Source: JBOGFC01 sp050742155
GTDB lineage: Bacteria; Actinomycetota; Acidimicrobiia; Spongiisociales; JALYHC01
Length of the DNA stretch: 18,701 nt
NCBI GenBank assembly: GCA_050742155.1
Contig: JBOGFC010000127.1
Location: 1-18,701 of the forward strand
Reading direction: 5' to 3'
This document shows positions 1-7,286 of the stretch, in pieces. Position numbers and translations under genes: made by a program. Every line of letters starts with the position of its first letter. Within the stretch, counting starts at the first letter, position 1. Below the pieces are notes generated by a model. That model searched no databases. It saw nothing but the letters and a program-made list of their open reading frames with translations, and was not told where the DNA came from.

Positions 1-135
1 TGTGGTCGTCAGGCCTCCGGAGCACCCCTCGGGGGAAGCCGTCTCATTTCAGTCCTCGAGGGACAAGCGAGGGGAGCTTTCCCCCAAGGGCGCGTCCACG
101 GAGAAGGAGGTTAAATCATCAGCGAGGGCGTTCCC
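1..135. other. Upstream flank, no gene assigned
   Basis: Two plus-strand frames stay open through this stretch, but the translations are rich in Gly, Arg, Ser and Pro and match nothing I recognise. It could hold the 3' tail of an upstream gene; by synteny with mycobacteria that might be another MerR regulator (Rv1828-like), but this cannot be shown. A strong AAGGAGG at 104-110 lies about 25 bases before the ATG at 136, too far to serve that start directly. Confidence 0.4.
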
Positions 136-609
136 ATGGAGCTCGTGGGGGTCCGGATCGAGCTTCCCAGCAACCAGCCCATCGTCCTGCTGCGGGAGGT
201 CGGCGGGACCCGCTTCCTCCCCATCTGGATCGGGGCGATGGAGGCGACCGCCATCGCCTACGCCCTGGAAGGGGTCAAGCCGCAGCGGCCCCTGACCCAT
301 GACCTGCTCAAGGCGGTCACCGAGTCGCTGGGGGCCGAGGTGGCACGGGTGGTGGTCACCGAGCTGCGGAGCGGGATCTACTTCGCCGACCTGGTCTTCT
401 CCGTCGACGGCAAGGAGGTGCACGTCTCTTCTCGACCCTCGGATGCCATCGCTCTGGCCGCCCGCTCCTCAGCTCCGCTGTTCGCCTCGGCCGACGTGCT
501 CGAGGAAGCCGGGGTGGAGATCCGCGATGACGATGAAGAGGCGGAGGTCGAGCGCTTTCGAGAGTTCCTCGAGCAGGTCACCCCCGAGGACTTCCACGAG
601 GGCAGCTGA
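136..609 (+). CDS. Bifunctional nuclease family protein (DUF151/BFN)
   Basis: The 157-residue protein has the full DUF151 pattern: an N-terminal strand (MELVGVRIELP), the block FLPIWIGAMEATAIAYALEG at residues 28-47, then RPLTHDLL, and a second half with IYFADLVFSVDG and SSRPSDAIALA. The acidic C-terminus ending EQVTPEDF is also typical. Family members are small proteins with reported RNase/DNase activity in plants and bacteria; the actinobacterial function is unproven. The length equals that of mycobacterial Rv1829-type proteins. The ATG start was chosen because the conserved first strand begins there. The only nearby ribosome site is a weak GAGGG about 8 bases upstream, while a much better AAGGAGG is misplaced at 104-110, and an in-frame TAA at 112-114 blocks longer versions. 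The neighbouring MerR and gcv genes reproduce the mycobacterial gene neighbourhood. Confidence 0.92.
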   Translation: MELVGVRIELPSNQPIVLLREVGGTRFLPIWIGAMEATAIAYALEGVKPQRPLTHDLLKAVTESLGAEVARVVVTELRSGIYFADLVFSVDGKEVHVSSRPSDAIALAARSSAPLFASADVLEEAGVEIRDDDEEAEVERFREFLEQVTPEDFHEGS

Positions 610-613
610 TCGA

Positions 614-1099
614 GTGCCGGAGATCGAGGAGATCACCCTTCCCGGCGTGGGCCTCCGCTACGAGTTCACCAGCAAGGATGGCGAGCGGCTCGGGGTCGTC
701 CACTACCGCAGCGGCCGCCGGGAGCTGTTCATCGCCGAGACCGGCGACCCGGACACCAGCCGGGAGACCTTGAGCCTCGACGAGGAGGAGAGCCACATCC
801 TGGCCGAGCTGCTGGGAGGCTCCCGCATCACCGCCCACCTGGCCGACCTCCAGCAGAGGGTGGAGGGCTTGGCGATCGATTGGCTGGCGCTGGGCGAGGA
901 CTCCCCGTATGCCGGTGGCACGATCGCCGACGCCCGGGTGCGGACCCGCACCGGCGTCTCGGTGGTGGCGGTGCTACGGGGTGAGCAGGCCTTTCCCGCC
1001 CCCGGGCCCGGCTTCGGCCTGGATGGTGGGGACACGCTGGTGGTGGTGGGAACCCCCGAGGGGATCGAGGCGCTCACCGAGATCCTGCGCACCGGCTGA
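614..1099 (+). CDS. Cation/proton antiporter regulatory subunit with TrkA-C domain (KhtT-like)
   Basis: The protein has 161 residues from a GTG start four bases after the DUF151 stop. The N-terminal half (EITLPGVGLRYEFTSKDGER, then LGVVHYRSGRRELF) matches the N-terminal domain of KhtT/AmhM-type antiporter subunits. The C-terminal half (GTIADARVRTRTGVSVVAVL, then FGLDGGDTLVVVGTPEGIEAL) is a TrkA-C (RCK-C) regulatory domain. There is no N-terminal Rossmann RCK-N domain, so it is not a TrkA or KefC-type NAD-binding subunit. It should sit on the cytoplasmic face of the antiporter encoded immediately downstream and gate it by binding a small ligand; in Bacillus KhtT the ligands are c-di-AMP and pH. 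The ribosome site is weak (GAGGGCAG), so translation is probably coupled to the upstream gene. Confidence 0.88.
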   Translation: MPEIEEITLPGVGLRYEFTSKDGERLGVVHYRSGRRELFIAETGDPDTSRETLSLDEEESHILAELLGGSRITAHLADLQQRVEGLAIDWLALGEDSPYAGGTIADARVRTRTGVSVVAVLRGEQAFPAPGPGFGLDGGDTLVVVGTPEGIEALTEILRTG

Positions 1100-1102
1100 T
1101 CG

Positions 1103-2269
1103 GTGCCGGCCGCCCTCTTCCTGGAGCTGGGCGGCGTCATCGTGGCTCTGGCGGTGCTGGCCCGGTTGGGAGGCCGACTGGGGTTCTCGCCCATCCCCCT
1201 CTACCTGGTGGCCGGCCTGGCGGTGGGGGAGGGAGGGCTCCTTCCGCTGGTGATCGCCGAGGAGTTCGTGCGGGTGGGGAGCGAGATCGGGGTCGTTCTG
1301 CTCCTCCTCATGCTGGGCTTGGAGTACTCGGCCCAGGAGCTGATCGAAACCATGAAGGGTTCGGCGCCGGTCGGCCTCCTCGACCTGGGGCTCAACTTCC
1401 TCCCCGGGCTGGCGGTCGGCCTCCTGCTGGGGTGGGGGACGATCGGCGCCCTCTTCTTGGGGGGCGTCACGTATATCTCCTCATCGGGGGTGGTGGCCAA
1501 GCTCCTGGGCGACCTGGGCTGGACCGCCAACCGGGAGACGCCCACCGTGCTCTCCGTCCTGGTGGTCGAAGACCTGGTCATGGCGGTGTACCTGCCTCTG
1601 TTGGCGGCGCTCCTGGTAGGTGGGAGCCTGGCCGGGGCGGCCATCTCGGTGGGGGTGGCGGTGGTGGCGGTGGCGGTGGTGCTGGTGGTGGCGCTTCGCT
1701 ACGGGAGGGCGCTCAGCCGGCTCACCTTCAGTCACTCCGACGAGGTCCTGCTGCTCACCATCCTCGGGGTGACCATGGTGGTGGCCGGGGCGGCCGAGCG
1801 ACTGCACATCTCGGCGGCCGTCGGCGCCTTCCTGGTGGGGATCGCTCTCTCCGGCCCGGCGGCCGATCGCGCCCGGCCCCTGCTGATGCCACTTCGAGAC
1901 CTCTTCGCGGCGGTGTTCTTCTTCTTCTTCGGGCTGCGGGTGGACCCGGGCACCATCGTCCAGGTGAGCGGGATCGCCCTCCTGTTGGGGCTGGGCACCG
2001 CGCTGACCAAGCTCTTCACCGGATGGTGGGGCGCCCGGCGACGGGGCGTCGGGCTGCGCGGAGGACTGAGGGCCGGAAGCCTGCTGATGGCGCGGGGGGA
2101 GTTCTCCCTGATCATCGCCGGCTTGGGGGTGGCCGCCGGCCTGCATGCCGAGCTGGGGCCGGTGGCGGCCGCCTACGTGCTCCTCATGGCGGTGGCGGCT
2201 CCTCTGGCGGTCCGGCTCCTCGACCCGATCCTGGCCCTGGCGGCCCGGGGCCCCCGGCTGCCGGAGTGA
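1103..2269 (+). CDS. Cation/proton antiporter, CPA2 family (KhtU/KefB-like membrane subunit)
   Basis: This 388-residue polytopic membrane protein has about 12 hydrophobic segments covering nearly its full length. Family landmarks are the N-terminal ELGGVIVALAVLARLGGRLG and GLAVGEGG helices, SSSGVVAKLLGDLG, the charged VVEDLVMAVYLPLLAALL segment that carries the transport-site acidic pair, VGAFLVGIALSGP, and FFFFFGLRVDPGTI. It stops after the membrane domain with no RCK domain of its own; that role is filled by the preceding gene, three bases away. The pair is therefore a two-component K+(Na+)/H+ antiporter of the KhtTU type, acting in the cytoplasmic membrane in cation efflux and pH balance. 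The GTG start at 1103 lacks a clear ribosome site, which again suggests coupling. The cation specificity cannot be read from the sequence. Confidence 0.9.
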   Translation: MPAALFLELGGVIVALAVLARLGGRLGFSPIPLYLVAGLAVGEGGLLPLVIAEEFVRVGSEIGVVLLLLMLGLEYSAQELIETMKGSAPVGLLDLGLNFLPGLAVGLLLGWGTIGALFLGGVTYISSSGVVAKLLGDLGWTANRETPTVLSVLVVEDLVMAVYLPLLAALLVGGSLAGAAISVGVAVVAVAVVLVVALRYGRALSRLTFSHSDEVLLLTILGVTMVVAGAAERLHISAAVGAFLVGIALSGPAADRARPLLMPLRDLFAAVFFFFFGLRVDPGTIVQVSGIALLLGLGTALTKLFTGWWGARRRGVGLRGGLRAGSLLMARGEFSLIIAGLGVAAGLHAELGPVAAAYVLLMAVAAPLAVRLLDPILALAARGPRLPE

Positions 2270-2386
2270 GGTCCTACCGCGGTTGGGGTTATCCACAAAC
2301 TGTTGACAACTGGGGACCGCTTCGGTAAGTTCACCGCTCAGTAATCACAGGCGTGTAAGCTGGAGCCGACACAAGGAGGAACGACG
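2270..2386 (+). promoter_or_regulatory. Promoter with perfect DnaA box before the MerR gene
   Basis: A -35 TTGACA (2303-2308) and a -10 TAAGTT (2326-2331) are separated by 17 bases, a near-consensus sigma-70-type promoter. Five bases upstream of the -35 is a perfect DnaA box, TTATCCACA (2289-2297). The -35 lies inside the odd palindrome GTTGACAAC (2302-2310). The ribosome site AAGGAGG (2373-2379) is placed seven bases before the GTG at 2387. The promoter elements are visible directly; control by DnaA or by the MerR protein itself is inference. Confidence 0.6.
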
Positions 2387-2863
2387 GTGACTGAGACCGG
2401 ATACCGCGCACCCCACGTCTGTCGCTTGGTGGGTATCACCTACCGCCAGCTCGACTATTGGGCACGCACCGGGCTGCTGGTGCCCTCCCTTCACCCGGCC
2501 CAGGGCTCCGGGTCGCAGCGGCTCTACTCGTTCCTCGACATCGTGCAGCTCAGGGTGATCAAGAGCCTGCTCGACGCGGGGATGAGCCTGAAGAAGATCC
2601 GCCAGGCCATGAACATCCTCAGGGAGCGGGTAGAGAGCGACAGTCCGCTGGCCGACGTCACCCTGCTCTCCGACGGCCAGACCATCTACGCCGCCCACAG
2701 CCCCGACGAGTTGGTGGACGTACTGGCCCAGGGCCAGGGGGTCTTCGCCATCGCCGTGGGCCCGGTGCAGCGCAAGCTGGAGGGGGAGATCCATCAGCTC
2801 TTCCCGGAAGAGGAGCCCGAGGAGGTGGCCTCTCGACCGGCCATGGAGGCTCGAGCGACCTGA
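2387..2863 (+). CDS. MerR-family transcriptional regulator (Rv1830-like)
   Basis: This 158-residue protein has a MerR winged-helix N-terminus: ApHVCRLVGITYRQLDYWA is the helix-turn-helix (about residues 8-26). It is followed by TGLLVPSLHPAQGSGSQRLY, the wing, and FLDIVQLRVIKSLLDAGMSL, the helix that reads the DNA backbone. The second half (LADVTLLSDGQTIY, then DELVDVLAQGQGVFAIAVG) closely resembles mycobacterial Rv1830, part of the cell-division-linked MerR group adjacent to DUF151 and gcv genes. It lacks the metal-binding cysteines of classical MerR, so the ligand is unknown. The GTG start has an excellent AAGGAGG. The stop overlaps the start of the next gene. Regulation of division or central metabolism is inferred from homology and synteny. 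Confidence 0.9.
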   Translation: MTETGYRAPHVCRLVGITYRQLDYWARTGLLVPSLHPAQGSGSQRLYSFLDIVQLRVIKSLLDAGMSLKKIRQAMNILRERVESDSPLADVTLLSDGQTIYAAHSPDELVDVLAQGQGVFAIAVGPVQRKLEGEIHQLFPEEEPEEVASRPAMEARAT

Positions 2864-3312
2864 GCGACGAGTTAGATACCGGGATCGAACCTTCCCCAGC
2901 CGACCTGTTGGACTTCGCCCATCCCAGCGAGCGCCAGTTCGCCCGGCTGCTCGACTTCTACGGTATCCCCTGGGAGTACGAGCCTCGTTCCTTCCCCATC
3001 GCCTGGACCCGCCGCTACGAGCCCACCCAGTACTTCACCCCCGACTTCTACCTTCCGGAGGAAGGCCTCTACATCGAGATCACCACCATGAACCAGAAGC
3101 TGGTCACCAAGAAGAACCGCAAGGTGCGTCGACTCCGCCAGCTCTACCCCGAGGTTCGCTGCAAGGTCTTCTATCAGCGGGACTATCTCCACCTGCTGGT
3201 CAAGTACGGGCTGGAGGAGCCGGAGGACCTCGACGGGCCGCCCGCCCCGCGGCGGCTCCCGGGCCCGCCCCAGGTGGTGCGACTCGGGGAGGACCGCCGA
3301 ACGGCGGGCTGA
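2860..3312 (+). CDS. PD-(D/E)XK nuclease-like protein of unknown function
   Basis: The frame is open and well conserved in style, giving 150 residues from a CTG at 2860. The segment YFTPDFYLPEEGLYIEITT (about residues 58-76) has the layout of a PD-(D/E)XK fold: Asp62 after Pro, then ten residues to Glu73-Ile-Thr75. An upstream Glu24 (HPSERQFARLL) and a Lys-rich helix (NQKLVTKKNRKVRRL) complete it. The third motif residue is Thr rather than Lys, but Lys80 could substitute. Vsr- and TnsA-like nucleases share this style; the real substrate is unknown. No ATG, GTG or TTG precedes residue 17 in this frame. The choice is CTG 2860, which overlaps the MerR stop (CTGA) ten bases after a GGAGG at 2845-2849, or TTG at 2908. 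The C-terminal 30 residues are Pro/Arg-rich and probably disordered. Confidence 0.72.
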   Translation: MSDELDTGIEPSPADLLDFAHPSERQFARLLDFYGIPWEYEPRSFPIAWTRRYEPTQYFTPDFYLPEEGLYIEITTMNQKLVTKKNRKVRRLRQLYPEVRCKVFYQRDYLHLLVKYGLEEPEDLDGPPAPRRLPGPPQVVRLGEDRRTAG

Positions 3313-3391
3313 AACCGTAAACCGTTCTTGTGACGGTTGGCCGCGCTAGGGGTGGTTAAGCGTCACAAGAACGCTCTATCCTCCCCCCGGC
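3312..3391 (+). promoter_or_regulatory. Structured upstream region of the gcv operon
   Basis: A tandem AAACCGT repeat (3312-3318 and 3319-3325) is followed by a perfect 13-bp inverted repeat, CGTTCTTGTGACG at 3323-3335 and its complement at 3361-3373, with a 25-bp spacer. A second, smaller dyad, AACCGT/ACGGTT (3320-3325 and 3333-3338), competes with the left arm. A -10-like TATCCT at 3377-3382 would start RNA very near the gcvT ATG at 3392. No ribosome site exists there, so the mRNA may be leaderless, with the right arm of the repeat lying between -35 and -10. That makes it a candidate operator. No glycine riboswitch is visible. Confidence 0.55.
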
Positions 3392-4450
3392 ATGCCCCGC
3401 TCATCGTTGCACGAGCTCCACCAGGGTCTGGGGGCCCGGTTCGTGGACTTCAGCGGCTGGGAGATGCCCCTCCGCTACGAGAGCGTCCTGGTCGAGCACA
3501 TGGCGGTCCGGCAACACGTGGGGATCTTCGACGTTTCCCATCTGGGGCGCTTCCAGGTGTCCGGGGCGGGCAGCACGGCGCTGCTCCGGCGGCTCCTCTG
3601 CAACGACGTGGCCCGCATCGAGCCGGGCCGGGCACAGTACACGCTGCTCCTCAACGCCGACGGGGGAGTAGAGGACGACATCATCGTGTGGCGTTGGGAA
3701 GAGGACGATTACTGGGTGCTTCCCAACGGCGCCAACTACGGGAAGGTGATGGGGGTGGTGGCCCGGGAGGCGCCTGCCGAGGTGAAGGTGACCGGGCTGC
3801 AGGACCGCACGGCCTTCCTGGCGGTGCAGGGCCCTTCCGCCCCCGGGCTGCTCGAGGAGTTGGTGGCCTGGAAGCCCGGGCGTTTTCGGGTGCAGCGGGC
3901 CGAGTTCGACGGCCTCCCGGTGTGGGCGGCCGGCACCGGCTATACGGGGGAGGCCGGGGGGGAGCTGGCGGTGGAGGTGGATCACGCCGCCCGGCTCTTC
4001 CAGGCTCTCCAGGCGGGAGGCGCCCGGCCCTGCGGCCTGGGGGCCCGAGACACTCTGCGGTTGGAGATGGGCTACCCGTTGTGGGGCCAGGACCTCGACG
4101 CCTCGACCACCCCGCTCGAGGCGGACCTGGAGTGGGTGGTCGACTGGGAACACGAGTTCACCGGCAAGGGGGTGCTGGAGCGGCAGCGCAAGGAGGGTCC
4201 GCCCCGGCGCCGGGTGGGCCTGGTGATGGAGGGAAAGGAGATAGCCCGGCACGGATACCGGGCGCGGGCCGAGGGCTCCGAGGGGGAGGTGGCCAGCGGC
4301 AACTACAGTCCGGTGCTGGGCAGGGGCATCGGCCTGGCCTACCTGGCCCCACCCCCGACCGAGGGGACGGGGCGCCTGGAGGTCGAGGTGCGAGGCAGCT
4401 GGGTGGCCGCCCGACTCACCGATCCGCCCTTCGTCAGGCAGGAACGCTAG
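3392..4450 (+). CDS. gcvT: Glycine cleavage system aminomethyltransferase (T-protein)
   Basis: GcvT transfers the methylene group from aminomethyl-lipoyl H-protein to tetrahydrofolate and releases ammonia. The 352 residues match the usual length. Diagnostic segments are VDFSGWEMPLRYES and the HVGIFDVSHLGRFQVSG block near the N-terminus, YTLLLNADGGVEDDIIVWR in the folate domain, TGYTGEAGGELAVE in the middle, and GARDTLRLEMGYPLWGQDLD, then TPLEADLEWVV and FTGKGVL. The C-terminal barrel ends in RGIGLAYL and DPPFV. There is no Shine-Dalgarno before the ATG; the preceding bases are C-rich, consistent with leaderless translation. It is the first gene of gcvT-gcvPA-gcvPB, and the next ATG follows directly after its TAG stop. 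Confidence 0.97.
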   Translation: MPRSSLHELHQGLGARFVDFSGWEMPLRYESVLVEHMAVRQHVGIFDVSHLGRFQVSGAGSTALLRRLLCNDVARIEPGRAQYTLLLNADGGVEDDIIVWRWEEDDYWVLPNGANYGKVMGVVAREAPAEVKVTGLQDRTAFLAVQGPSAPGLLEELVAWKPGRFRVQRAEFDGLPVWAAGTGYTGEAGGELAVEVDHAARLFQALQAGGARPCGLGARDTLRLEMGYPLWGQDLDASTTPLEADLEWVVDWEHEFTGKGVLERQRKEGPPRRRVGLVMEGKEIARHGYRARAEGSEGEVASGNYSPVLGRGIGLAYLAPPPTEGTGRLEVEVRGSWVAARLTDPPFVRQER

Positions 4451-5785
4451 ATGGACTTCACCCCACATACGGAGGCCGATGTGGCCCGGGTGCTGGAACA
4501 CCTGGGACTGGACGATGTCGAGGACCTGTTCCGCCACCTCCCGCAGGAGGTCCGGGTGCAGCGGAGCCTGGACCTTCCGGAACCCCTGGCGGAAGCCGAG
4601 TTGATGGAGCTCATCGAGCGCTATGCCTCCGCCAACCGGGGCGGGCTGGTGTGCTTCGCCGGCGGGGGCATCTACGACCACTTCCTCCCGACGGTGGTCC
4701 GGTCGCTCACCCTGCGGCCGGAGTTCGTCACCTCCTACACGCCCTATCAGCCCGAAGTCAGCCAGGGGGTCCTCCAGGCGCTCTTCGAGTACCAGTCGAT
4801 GGTCTGTGCCATCACCGGGATGGAGGTGGCCAACGCCTCGCTCTACGACGGCGCCACCGCCGCGGTCGAGGCGGTCAACCTGGCCGTGGCCCAGACCGGG
4901 CGCCGGACCGTATGGGTCTCACGGGGCCTTCACCCGCACAGCCGCCAAGCCATCGCCACCTTCGCGGCCGCCCGGGACGTCGAGGTGGTCGAGCACCCGC
5001 TGGTCGGCGGACGCACCGCTTGGGATGAGCAGGCGGCAGCCGAGCCGGCCGCGCTGATGGTCGGCCAGCCCAACTACCTGGGGGTGGTGGAGGACTACCG
5101 GCATCCCGTCGAGATCGCCGCCCGGCTCGGCGCGCTGGCCGTGGCCGCCGTCGACCCGATGACGCTCGGGCTGCTGCGCCGCCCGGGTGCGGCCGGTTAC
5201 GACGTGGCGGTGGCCGAGGGCCAGCCGCTCGGCAGCCCGATGTCGTTGGGCGGTCCGGTGGTGGGGCTCTTCGCCACCAAGCTGGCGCACGTGCGCCGCC
5301 TTCCCGGCCGGCTGGTGGGGCAAACCGTCGACCAGGACGGCCGTCTGGCCTACGTGCTCACCTTGCAGGCCCGTGAGCAGCATATTCGCCGGGAGAGGGC
5401 CTCTTCGAACATCTGCACCAACCAAACGCTCAACGCGGTGGCGGCCGCCATCCACCTGGCCTGGCTGGGTCCCCGGGGCCTGCGGGAGGTAGGGGAGCAG
5501 GCCGCCCAGAAGGCGCACTATCTGGCCGATCGCTTGGTGGAGCTCCCGGAGGTGCGCCTGGCCAACGACGCCCCCTTCGTGCGGGAGTTCGCGGTCCTGC
5601 TGCCCATGGAGCCGGAGGACGTCCTGGCCGGGATGGCCGAGCACGGCTTCCTAGCAGGGATCCCGCTCTCGGTCGACTACGCCGACCTGGCGGGGGGACT
5701 GTTGGTGGCGGTGACCGAGCGGCGGGCCCGGGCCGAACTGGACTCCTACGTGGACGCCCTCAAGCAGGTGCTCGCCGATGGCTGA
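4451..5785 (+). CDS. gcvPA: Glycine dehydrogenase (decarboxylating) subunit 1, P-protein alpha
   Basis: The protein has 444 residues, the normal size for GcvPA. It forms an alpha2beta2 complex with GcvPB, the PLP-binding half, to decarboxylate glycine and load the aminomethyl group on lipoylated H-protein. Family segments are the N-terminal FTPHTEADVARVLEHLGL, CFAGGGIYDHFLPTVV, FVTSYTPYQPEVSQGVLQAL, FEYQSMVCAITGMEVANASL and YDGATAAVEA. Later ones are SMSLGGPVVGLFATK, LPGRLVGQTVD, YVLTLQAREQHIRRERASSN and ICTNQTLNA. It starts on the base after the gcvT stop and overlaps gcvPB by eight bases, so the three are surely co-translated. The split P-protein is typical of Firmicutes, Thermotogae and deep actinobacteria rather than of mycobacteria or streptomycetes. 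Confidence 0.97.
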   Translation: MDFTPHTEADVARVLEHLGLDDVEDLFRHLPQEVRVQRSLDLPEPLAEAELMELIERYASANRGGLVCFAGGGIYDHFLPTVVRSLTLRPEFVTSYTPYQPEVSQGVLQALFEYQSMVCAITGMEVANASLYDGATAAVEAVNLAVAQTGRRTVWVSRGLHPHSRQAIATFAAARDVEVVEHPLVGGRTAWDEQAAAEPAALMVGQPNYLGVVEDYRHPVEIAARLGALAVAAVDPMTLGLLRRPGAAGYDVAVAEGQPLGSPMSLGGPVVGLFATKLAHVRRLPGRLVGQTVDQDGRLAYVLTLQAREQHIRRERASSNICTNQTLNAVAAAIHLAWLGPRGLREVGEQAAQKAHYLADRLVELPEVRLANDAPFVREFAVLLPMEPEDVLAGMAEHGFLAGIPLSVDYADLAGGLLVAVTERRARAELDSYVDALKQVLADG

Positions 5786-7286
5786 GCCGGCCGGACGGGC
5801 AGCCGCCTCCCCCCTGGTGGGCGGGAGCGCCGAGCCCACGCTCCGTGAGCTTTCGGTGGAGGGCCGCCGCGCCTGGACGTTGCCCGACCTCGACGTCCCC
5901 CGGCGCGATCTCGACCTCTCCGAAGCTGGGGAGGAACCGCTCCCGCTCCCCGAGGTGGGGGAGCGGGACCTGGTGGGCCACTTCACACGGCTCGCCCAGC
6001 GCACCTTCGCGATCGATGTCGGGGCCTACCCGCTCGGGTCGTGCACCATGAAGTACAACCCCAAGATCTGCGACTGGGCTGCCGAGCATCCCGGCTTCCG
6101 CAACCTTCATCCCGCCACCCCGCCCGAGCTGGCCTCGGGAGCCCTGCAGGTGTTGCTGGCCGCCGAGGAGCTGCTCTGCGAGCTGACCGGCATGGCCCGG
6201 GCCACCTTCCAACCTCCGGCCGGTGCCGCCGGAGAGCTCACCGGCCTTCTCATCATGCGCGCCCACCACAACGCCGCCGGGGGAGCTCGGTCGAAGGTGC
6301 TCATCCCAGACTCGGCGCACGGCACCAACCCGGCCTCGGTCACCCTGGCCGGCTACCGGGCGGTCCAGGTTCCCTCCGACGAGCGAGGGTTGGTGGACCT
6401 CGCGGCCCTGCGGGGAGCGCTGGACGAGGAGGTGGCGGGGCTGATGCTCACCAACCCCAATACCCTGGGACTCTTCGAGGAGGACATCACCCAGATCGCC
6501 GCCTCGGTCCATGAGGTGGGGGGGCTGCTCTACTACGACGGGGCCAACCTGAACGCCATCCTCGGGGTGGCCCGGCCGGGCGACATGGGGTTCGACATCG
6601 TTCACTCCAACCTGCACAAGACCTTTGCCACTCCCCACGGCGGGGGAGGACCGGGGGCAGGGCCTGTGGCGGTCACCGCTCGGCTGGCCCGCTACCTGCC
6701 GGGGCCCCTGCCGGTGCGCCGCCCGGACGGCGGAGTGGACTGGGAGATGCCGGCGGCCTCCATCGGGCGGGTGCACGGCCACCATGGCAACTTCCTGGTC
6801 GTGCTGCGCGCCCTGGCTTACATGCGAGCGCTGGGCGGGGATGGGATGCGCCGGGTGGCGGAACGGGCGGTCCTCAACGCCCGCTACCTGCAGTCGCTGG
6901 TGGCCGGGCACTACGAGATCCCCTACCCGAGGCCCTCCATGCACGAGTTCGTGGCCTCGGCCCGCCGGTTGAAAAAGGACACCGGTGTGCGGGCCATGGA
7001 CGTGGCCAAGGCGCTCCTCGACCGGGGCTTCCATGCTCCCACGGTCTACTTCCCGCTGGTGGTGGAAGAGGCGCTGATGGTGGAGCCCACCGAGACTGAG
7101 TCCCCCGACACGGTGGAGGCGATGGCTCACGCCATGGTCGAGATCGCCCGCCAGGCCCACGAGGAGCCAGATCTCCTCCACCAGGCGCCCGTCCGGACGC
7201 CGGTCCGCCGTCCCGATGAGGGGCGGGCCGCCCGGGACCTGGTGGCGACCTGGTTCATGGGCGACGGAGACTCGAGCCAGGGTTGA
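5778..7286 (+). CDS. gcvPB: Glycine dehydrogenase (decarboxylating) subunit 2, P-protein beta
   Basis: This 502-residue protein is the PLP-carrying half of the split P-protein. The Schiff-base lysine is Lys281 in SNLHKTFATPHGGGGPGAGP; other landmarks are AYPLGSCTMKYNPKI (83-97), GFRNLHPATP, FQPPAGAAGELTGLL, PDSAHGTNPASV, LMLTNPNTLGLFE, YYDGANLNAI and SIGRVHGHHGNFLV. The C-terminal domain (FHAPTVYFPLVVEEALMVEP, then TETESPDTVEAM) is complete, followed by a slightly long tail. The ATG lies inside the end of gcvPA. With gcvT and gcvPA it forms the glycine cleavage operon; gcvH and a dihydrolipoyl dehydrogenase must be encoded elsewhere for a working system. The stop overlaps the TTG of the next gene as TTGA. 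Confidence 0.97.
   Translation: MAEPAGRAAASPLVGGSAEPTLRELSVEGRRAWTLPDLDVPRRDLDLSEAGEEPLPLPEVGERDLVGHFTRLAQRTFAIDVGAYPLGSCTMKYNPKICDWAAEHPGFRNLHPATPPELASGALQVLLAAEELLCELTGMARATFQPPAGAAGELTGLLIMRAHHNAAGGARSKVLIPDSAHGTNPASVTLAGYRAVQVPSDERGLVDLAALRGALDEEVAGLMLTNPNTLGLFEEDITQIAASVHEVGGLLYYDGANLNAILGVARPGDMGFDIVHSNLHKTFATPHGGGGPGAGPVAVTARLARYLPGPLPVRRPDGGVDWEMPAASIGRVHGHHGNFLVVLRALAYMRALGGDGMRRVAERAVLNARYLQSLVAGHYEIPYPRPSMHEFVASARRLKKDTGVRAMDVAKALLDRGFHAPTVYFPLVVEEALMVEPTETESPDTVEAMAHAMVEIARQAHEEPDLLHQAPVRTPVRRPDEGRAARDLVATWFMGDGDSSQG

Noticed and set aside
3312..3391. Glycine riboswitch upstream of gcvT
   Set aside because: The space is only about 80 bases and contains none of the conserved aptamer pieces; what is there is an inverted repeat and a promoter-like element.
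3337..5028. A 563-codon plus-strand frame over gcvT and gcvPA
   Set aside because: Gly/Arg/Pro-rich shadow of the two well-supported gcv genes.
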